This document shows, piece after piece, positions 54,064 to 60,000 of a DNA stretch of 60,000 bases; the first letter of the stretch is position 1; every line of letters starts with the position of its first letter. The stretch is from Takakia lepidozioides. Lineage: Eukaryota > Streptophyta > Takakiopsida > Takakiales > Takakiaceae. The notes below the pieces were generated by a model. The model was not told the DNA's origin and did no database searches. It saw only the letters and a program-made list of their open reading frames with translations. Made by a program: the position numbers and the translations under genes. The stretch is taken from NCBI GenBank assembly GCA_030704615.1, contig CM060733.1, positions 66,218,001-66,278,000 on the forward strand. Reading direction: 5' to 3'.

Positions 54064-54748
54064 AATAACCAAAACTCTCTTCTGTAGTATCTCTCGTATA
54101 TGCTGGATTTCTTTCAAGCTTTAATGCACCCTTGGCTATACTAAAAGGCTCCGTTACCATATAACCATATGGCAAGCACGTCTAAAAAGTTGTTCTTGGT
54201 GTAAGTTTGATCCATAAGATATCCTTAGAAATCCAATTCTTTACCAGTACAAGTTCTTCATGCATGTGAGTGTAAACATTCACCTTCCGTTCCTCCCAGC
54301 TTTCAAACTCCACTCGTTTAATGGATAGCAACGCTATCACATAAACCAGTGTTGGTAAACAACTTGCTCTCCCTCTACAGGCCACTTGATAAATCTTTAT
54401 CACTCCTTTCTCCAGACCCCACTTTGGATCAGCATCATGCACTCTCTTAAGAATGTTTTCCTTGCAACCGTCTGACAATTCCAATAACCTCTGAAAGAAT
54501 TGTTTGGACAATCTTTCTTTCTCAGTTTCACAGGGAATTTGATTCACATCAAATTCCTTGATTCTCCATCCACCATGATCCCACCAGATGCCTGTCACAT
54601 CTGGTTGTTCTTGACTCAGGTCCCCAGTATGGTCGCCAAATGTCGAGCGGCTTTTACTCACCCATCCCTTAGCTATCCGAGGTGGAAACTCCAAAATAGA
54701 AGAGTTGGAAATCTCTAAGCACTCAGCCCGCTCAGAACAATCAGTCAT
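54064..54748 (-). pseudogene. R2 ORF0
   Basis: Opens with the same MTDCSERAECLEISNSSIL as R1 from inside the LTR and runs 188 codons to a stop at 54,182. Homology to R1 ORF0 continues past the stop to about 54,064. Most differences from R1 are single residues (for example ARW to ASC). Confidence 0.65.
54621..54638 (-). promoter_or_regulatory. R2 primer-binding site
   Basis: TGGCGACCATACTGGGGA on the minus strand, two bases from the LTR end (GCTCGACA-TT). Confidence 0.8.
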
Positions 54749-55145
54749 GACCTACATCTAGTGTATCATGGGGTGCTTTCATATATCTATTCTTTCATGC
54801 ATCCATGGTTAGTAAGTGACCTTACTATCTCGGTTTAAGTATCAGATTGCTTTTGCAATCTACTATGTTCCAACTACTCAAGCATTCATTCCACAACTTC
54901 ACTCATATTTCTCTACACGGTATGATTATGAAATAGGAATCACATTAATATCTATCATATATCAGGGCGAAGCCATGGTGTCTCTAATCTGCTCTACAGT
55001 GCATCTCTACAGCTTGCATGAATCAAGCATCATCTCGTCGTATCTCCTCCTCTGTGTAATCTCCATCCTTGTGCTCCAAGATCGTGCTCTCTGCCTGATC
55101 TCCTCAAGTGATGTCCAAGAAGTGATCTCAGAAGTGAGGTTAGCT
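54641..55145 (-). repeat. R2 5' LTR, truncated by T2
   Basis: TGTCGAGCGGCTTTTACTCA and AGAAGAGTTGGAAATCTCTA align with the R1 LTR start. Similarity fades but continues to GTCCAAGAAGTG(A/C)TC near 55,115 and stops at about 55,145, where the T2 terminal sequence begins. No other LTR is present. Confidence 0.75.
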
Positions 55146-55350
55146 ATTTCATGAGCATGAGCGGCATGAGCGGAGTAGCAAGACAATCGGTTTTCATGAG
55201 CAGAAGTACAAATTTTGGAAATAAAAAACATTAAAAAATTATTTTTAATGGAATGTGTCAGAAAAACCAATATAATATTCATTGTTTGAAGTAAAGATTG
55301 TAGTTTTGAGAGCCGTGCTCATGATATTTCGTCTTCCGCTCATGCGAATT
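55146..55350. repeat. T2 left terminal sequence (CATGAGC-rich)
   Basis: ATTTCATGAGCATGAGCGG, CATGAGCGGAG, TTTTCATGAGCAGAAG, CAAATTTTGGAAATAAAAAA, AT-rich middle, then opposite-strand GTGCTCATG and CCGCTCATGCG. Collinear with the T1 right end, as described there. Abuts the R2 LTR. Confidence 0.7.
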
Positions 55351-55365
55351 CCGAGCGACATCTGC

Positions 55366-55612
55366 AAAAATGGCGCCGAATTTCACGGTAATAGGTTCTG
55401 CAACTGGAGAAATCTGCGACATATTTCGCGGTAATAGGTGTCTCCGGCGAAAAATGGTGCCGAATTTCGCGGCTATAGGTCCCAACATGGCAGGTGTGTA
55501 AACCCAAAATTTGGAAATGTGGCGCCGAATTTCGGTACATGGTGCCGGGGATTGCACAGATGTTGGGCAGTTCTTGGGCCATGTAACTGGAGATTCGGCG
55601 CCATTTTTTCAA
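55366..55612. repeat. T2 subterminal palindromes
   Basis: AAAATGGCGCCGAATTTC (55,367), AAAATGGTGCCGAATTTCGC (55,451), GAAATGTGGCGCCGAATTTC (55,513) and AGATTCGGCGCCATTTTTTC (55,591) are four copies with the core GGCGCC. The flanks GGTAATAGGT recur. Confidence 0.8.
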
Positions 55613-56319
55613 ACATCGGACTTGCGGTGCTCCACGAGACCTCCTCGGGCAACATCACGGGACCACGAGGGAGCGTGCGAATGTTTTTGTCAGCTCGCCA
55701 TGAATCCTCTTCTCCGCCAGGTGCCTCGTCAAGTCTTCGTCTCACTGGACGGGTGTGAACATCTCCTTCCAAGTGTTGGCCACTTCGAAGAAATGGCGTG
55801 TCCTGAAGGCCCTCTCGCAAGGCTGCCGCCCACTTGCGAGGATTCTTTGATCTAGAGGCAGTCCGCATCAGCATTTCCTGCCTGTCCGGCCCCAAGCCCC
55901 ACTGGAAATCTTTTAAGAACTCGTTGTACCTGCATTGCTGCATAATTGACCTCACAATGTCCTCCGTTGTGGCAGTGAGGATGTCCACCAGATGCGCCGC
56001 AGAGGAGGCACGCCAGGAAGAATGTAGTGATTCGGCCATGTTTGTTGTCGGCATGTCGGTGTCGGAGTCGAGACACATTTCCTGCACATGCACATCTTCA
56101 GGTTACAAGCAAATTACAAATAATGAGTAGCTAGCATAATATTCAACGGGACGCAAATTCGTCCAACTCACCTCCCGCATATAGTCGCCGAACTGGAGGA
56201 AACGATAATGCCACCATGCTAGCCAACTGACCATTGCTCCCTCGTCTGATTTCTTTACAGCACCTGACGTTGTCCACCAAGCCCGTATACATGCATACTG
56301 TGTCTCTGCATCATGATAG

Positions 56320-57512
56320 GAAACATGACGGTCATCTTGGGTGCGTCACCAAAACCACCAGCATGAAGATGCTCAATGGTATGCGGGTGCGCTACGTTGT
56401 TTGTGCGGGCGCGTTGCGGTGTTTCTCCCCAACTTGCTTCCACTTTAAATCCAGAGGTCACAGGAATGAGACGGATTGGACAGACACAGCTCATCAACCA
56501 TTTTGAGCTCAGGAGAAGGTTCCAAACTCCACATTTAAGTGTGCACATTGCAAAGAACCACCACATTGCATGTCTGTTTATAATGCCAAGCAGTTCTATG
56601 TGTTGCACCGTTTCCCTGACCTCACACAAGCTTGTATACACGTTGGTTCCCATTGTCACATATTGGCGAGGGGTAACTCGCGGGAGGCTGCCCACGAGGC
56701 AAAGCAGCTCGTTCAGGAGGAGGTTAAGTTGAGACCTGGTGCCAAACCCAAACAGATACAGCTGCAGGCCGCCCATAAGATGGCATTGGCCAGAATTATG
56801 TCGGAAGACGGCTCCGACAGAGTTCCTCTCGATGAGAAGGAAATGGAGGCATTGCTGGAGTCAGTGTTCCACGTCTATTCATGCAAACAGAGAATTGGGC
56901 GTGGCTCGGATATGCATTCCATTCTGGAGGTGAAGCGACGATGTGGATATGACTACATTCATGGAAGTAGATTTCCAGGACAAGGGACTGAGGCAGATCG
57001 TTGTTTCGTATTCAAAATGTCAACGTGTGGGCCTGGCAGTGACGTCGAACTGGTCCACCGGATGACGAGTGGGGACTTGTCAAACAGTTGGGTCATGTTC
57101 GACCATATCAAGCAAATTACAAATCACCAGTGGGTGACAATGGGTGCACATGTCTACGACACCCACTGCAGGATGCTAATGACATTTGTTATTTGTGAGA
57201 TGAAAGGAGAGGACACACAATCGGAGATGCTTCTTTGGCAGGGAATAAACGAACAGATGGCCAGGGCAAGATTTCCCCCTCCCAATTTCCGTGGTTTCAT
57301 GGCGGACAACACACAAGCAAATTGGGCTGCCATCCAAAGGGTGTACGGGGAAGACCCCAATGTTCCGATGAAAAGCAAGGAGAGATCTTGTGGTTCCATT
57401 TTCTGCAGAGCTTGTCGTAATACACAACCTGGCTCGTGGCGCCAGATTTCCGAGAGGAGCACCGTTCCATGTGTCTTGTGTGGAAGCATGCTCCCACCTT
57501 GGACGCCCTCGA
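56320..57512 (+). pseudogene. Inverted core of the T2 transposase
   Basis: The central exon lies opposite to both flanking parts of its gene. Its 3' edge stops at APTLD (about 57,500), exactly where the minus-strand part resumes with DAETQYACIRAWW (about 56,320-56,280); T1 shows the unbroken order (APTFDDAEVKFAIIEAWW). So the rearrangement is a simple inversion of roughly 1.0-1.2 kb; the left breakpoint is between 56,320 and 56,530. Confidence 0.75.
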
Positions 57513-57519
57513 ATAGTCC

Positions 57520-58673
57520 GTTCGAGGAGGGAACTCAAAGAAGATATTACCGTCGACGTTTGCGGGAAGGCATGTAACGGATTTAATTGCAAACTTGTTG
57601 TAGTCCAGGAATGCGGCCCCTAGCCTTTGCGCAATAACTGCCAATGGTATGCAGTCAGAAGGTATATGACCAGTGCAGATGCGCTGCACAAACCAATAAT
57701 TGTGGCGTCTGACAAGAAGCGTGGGGGGGGCGAGCGTGCAAGCACCTTCCCCATGGACAGAGGGAACTGACAGAGGTGGCATTCCAGTGGGTCTGATTGC
57801 AAGATTGAGTGCGAGACCCTCGTTGCCAAAAGTCAACATTCAACAAAATGCAACATTGCACAAAAAGTGGAACTTTGGTTCAAAGGAGACATTTTTATTA
57901 ATAATGAACTATGACAAGTATGCATGCCCTCACAAACCGAGGGAAGCCAAAAGTATGCATGCAATCCATGCTCTGGTAAGTTGGAAATTTGCTCCCGTGT
58001 TGCACTGTTCTCACCAAGAAGCTGGAACCTCAATTGGCCTCTCAACAAGTTCATGACTGACAGGGTGTCGGTAAGTGAAGACAATGGATGCAGCCCGTTC
58101 GCCTTTGGTGTAGTGGACAACGGTGTCATCTCCTCCGATATATACACCATTGTAAATCGAGATCTTTGCTGTGGAGACTCTATGTCCATAGGACTCATCC
58201 TCGTAGCTTATGAGAATGTCCCCATACACTGTTTGCGATGGAATCCTCTCTGGCATGTACGTACACCCGATGCAATCCTCATAGGCCCACTGGCAGCACC
58301 TCCAATGATGTAGGAAGGCCGTGCAGCTTTTGGGGATGTTCCATGCTGGCGGAAACTGCAGATCAACGATTCGCAGGCACCAAAGCCGCGCAGGCCCGTC
58401 CCGGCGAGGCTGATCGTGGAGACTAGGAAGGTACTCAAGAGCGGAAAGGTGCACCCTCCTCTGCTGAGAGTGGTCTATCCAATCCTGCAGGTATATAAAA
58501 ATATCCCCTGACTTGGGGCGAGAAGTCCCACGGGGTGAGATGTCTGTTTGGGCAGTTGCTGGGATCCCGACACGCCATCGCCGACTATTGAAAGGGCTAC
58601 CAGGAAGTAGAGAGGGTGCGCAGGGAAGGGGGAGTGTGGGGAAGCTGAAGTGAGAGGGGCTCGGTGCGAGCAA
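57520..58673 (-). pseudogene. T2 transposase N-terminal exons
   Basis: A 220-codon open frame (58,673-58,011) and a second (57,839 to about 57,515: FGNEGLALNLAIRPTGMPPL, HNYWFVQRICTGHI, IPLAVIAQRLGAAFLDYNKF). The only recognised similarity is the LDYxKF..xxVTxLP block shared with T1. Between them lies a probable intron. The N-terminal domain is not known to me. The start codon at 58,673 is unproven, being about 140 bp downstream of the palindrome array. Confidence 0.5.
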
Positions 58674-58810
58674 GTGTTGTTGTTGTCTCGGTTTGAAACG
58701 CGTGGGTCACGAGCGAAGGTCGGGCAAGTGGCAAAGAAAAAGAGCAACATTTAATATAGCCGTACCCAGGAATGAGGGGCAGAATTTAATTCGACATGGT
58801 GTCAAATCGG

Positions 58811-60000
58811 AGGGTGACGACACCTGGCCGACAGAGAACATCCCACGGATGGAAAAATGACGCCGAATTTCCATACAAGGCCCGTCGGATGAAGTCGTCT
58901 CGGGGGGAGAGGCCGACACCTGGCCGACAGAGAACTTCCCTCGGATGAAAAAACGGCGCCGAATTTCCATCAGAGGCTGTTCGGATGAAGTTGTCTTGGG
59001 GGGAGAGGCTGACACCTGGCCGATAGAGAACATCCCACGGATGGAAAAATGGCGCCGAATTTCAATACGAGGCCCGTTGGATGAAGTCGTCTCGAGGGGA
59101 GAGGCCGACACCTGGCCGACAGAGAACATCCCTCAGATGGAAAAACGGCGCCGAATCTCCAATGAGGCCGTTCGGATGAAGTTGTCTCGGGGGGAGAGGC
59201 CGACACCTGGCCTATAGAGAATATCCCCCGGATGGCAAAACGGCGCCGAATTTCCATACAAGGCCCGTCGGATGAAGTCGTCTCAGGGGGAGAGGCCGAC
59301 ACCTGGCCGACAGAGAATATCCCTCGGATGGAAAAACGGCGCCGAATTTCCATCCGAGGCCGTTCGGATGAAGTGGTCTCGGGGGAGAGGCCGACACCTG
59401 GCCGACAGAGAACATCCCCCGGATGAAAAAACGGCGCCGAATTTCCATACGAGGCCCGTCGGATGAAGTCGTCTCGGGGGGAGAGGCCGACACCTGACCG
59501 ACAGAGAATATCCATCAGATGGAAAAACGGCGCCGTTTTTCCATCCGATGGCGTTCGGATGAAGTCGTCTCGTGGGGAGAGGATGACACCTGCCCGACAG
59601 AGAATATCCCTCGGATGGAAAAACGGCGCCGAATTTCCATCCGAGGCCGTTCGGATGAAGTTGTCTCGGGGGGAGAGGCCGACACCTGGCCGACAGAGAA
59701 CATCCCCCGGATGGAAAAACGGCGCCGAATTTCCATACGAGGCCCGTCGGATGAAGTCGTCTCGGGGGGAGAGGCCGACACCTGGCCGACAGAGAATATC
59801 CATCGGATGGAAAAACGGCGCCGAATTTCCATCCGAGGCCGTTCGGATGAAGTTGTTTCGGGGGGAAAGGCCGATACCTGGCCAACAGAGAACATCCCCC
59901 GGATAGAAAAACGGCGCCGAATTTCCATACGAGGCCCGTCGGATGAAGTCGTCTCGGGGGGAGAGGCCGACACCTGGCCGACAGACCCCCGACAGAGAAC
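58811..60000. repeat. T2 tandem array, ~96-bp units each with CGGCGCCGAATTT
   Basis: About 12.4 units, each GAGGCCGACACCTGGCCGAC-AGAGAA(C/T)ATCCC-(C)GGATGGAAAAACGG-CGCCGAATTTCCAT, then GATGAAGT(C/T)GTCTCGGGGGGA. Spacing measured from GAGAGGCC at 59,673 to 59,769 is 96 bp. Two unit types alternate (CATACGAGGCCCGTCGGATG and CATCCGAGGCCGTTCGGATG), giving a ~192-bp higher-order period. The unit near 59,520 has a fully symmetrical site, GGAAAAACGGCGCCGTTTTT. Long open frames on both strands here are a by-product of the repeat. Confidence 0.9.

Larger units (their letters stand above)
55620..58673 (-). pseudogene. T2 transposase gene with inverted middle
   Basis: N-terminal exons on the minus strand (58,673-57,515; for example PKSGDIFIYLQDWIDHSQQR, AKISIYNGVYIGGDDTVVHY, LDYNKFAIKSVTCLPA, which pairs with T1 LDYAKFPVRKVTYLP). 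The core is on the plus strand (56,530-57,505: EEVKLRPGAKPKQIQLQAAH, GRGSDMHSILEVKR, FRGFMADNTQANWAAI), preceded by a possible zinc motif CAHCKEPPHC. Then the C-terminal part is on the minus strand again (56,320-55,620: AWWHYRFLQFGDYMREV, intron, EMCLDSDTDMPTTNMAESLH, LHLEGDVHTRPVRRRL-like). The intron after YMREV is at the same place as in T1. A one-base shift after RSCG and a TAA near 57,418 break the core. The SWIM end is absent. Confidence 0.75.
55146..60000. mobile_element. Large DNA transposon T2, left part, open at the window edge
   Basis: Left terminus 55,146-55,350, subterminal palindromes to 55,612, a minus-strand transposase gene (58,673-55,620) carrying an internal inversion, and a tandem palindrome array upstream (58,811-60,000+). 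The order mirrors T1 read from its right end. By analogy the divergent methyltransferase gene should lie just beyond 60,000. Confidence 0.65.

Noticed and set aside
40063-55350. Independent MITE inserted next to R3 and R2
   Set aside because: The CATGAGC segments are each contiguous with T1 or T2 palindromes on the inner side, so they are better read as the ends of those elements.
58811-60000. Overlapping long reading frames (up to 277 codons) on both strands
   Set aside because: They follow the 96-bp unit (divisible by 3), so any frame without a stop in one unit stays open; the protein is a repeat of one noncoding unit.

Overview
The window is nuclear DNA from a streptophyte (green plant lineage) and consists almost entirely of transposable elements, most of them broken and nested. 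Evidence for the lineage: CACTA transposases with DUF4218 and DUF4216 domains, Ty3-type LTR retrotransposons, decayed pentatricopeptide-repeat (PPR) sequence, sequence resembling the plant organellar single-stranded-DNA-binding (OSB) family, and GT-AG introns. A charophyte alga such as Chara, or a seed-free land plant, is my best guess, but this is not proven. I see no rRNA, tRNA or CRISPR array and no intact single-copy host gene.

Layout. 0-1.7 kb: a decayed minus-strand CACTA DUF4216 fragment, cut by a CATGAGC-rich sequence at about 1,677 and followed by short palindromes (1.88-2.07 kb). 2.3-6.3 kb: noncoding repeats (CATCC palindromes, a ~187-bp satellite, a G-box cluster). 8.7-10.5 and 27.1-27.7 kb: two parts of one plus-strand CACTA transposase gene, separated by a 16.1-kb minus-strand Ty3 element (R1; LTRs 10,974-11,911 and 26,104-27,075). 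R1 has an extra ORF before gag and a long extra coding region after integrase. Its reverse-transcriptase N-terminus is missing, and a 3.5-kb piece of a second CACTA element occupies that place. 27.8-29.5 kb: OSB-like pseudogene. 29.6-40.3 kb: a large DNA transposon (T1). 40.3-43.5 kb: truncated Ty3 (R3). 43.6-45.8 kb: another Ty3 fragment (R4) with its protease-RT part inverted. 45.9-48.1 kb: unrecognised Gln/Thr-rich reading frames. 48.5-49.3 kb: second OSB-like fragment. 49.8-50.4 kb: PPR remnants. 50.5-55.1 kb: truncated Ty3 (R2), sister of R1. 55.1-60.0 kb: second large DNA transposon (T2), running off the window.

The main discovery candidate is the T1/T2 family. T1 carries two divergent genes. 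The plus-strand gene is a DDE-type, MULE/KDZ-like transposase with a C-terminal SWIM zinc finger. The minus-strand gene combines a ParB-like DGNHR domain with an amino-methyltransferase-like domain. Between them lies an array of ~17 short palindromes (consensus AAATGCGGCGCCGCATTT); a second array of ~12 lies beyond the 3' end of the methyltransferase gene, and single copies sit in its introns. T2 has a homologous transposase, with an array of ~96-bp units upstream carrying a related motif (CGGCGCCGAATTT). A third locus at 1.68-2.07 kb has palindromes with the same core, CGGC(A/G)CCG, but other flanks. T1 and T2 end in the same CATGAGC-rich terminal sequence. I infer a transposon family that encodes its own DNA-binding/modifying protein and carries element-specific palindromic target arrays, comparable in logic to the VANC anti-silencing system of Arabidopsis VANDAL elements but with a different protein.

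A second theme is rearrangement: three separate ~1-kb inversions break the T1 methyltransferase gene, the R4 retroelement and the T2 transposase gene.
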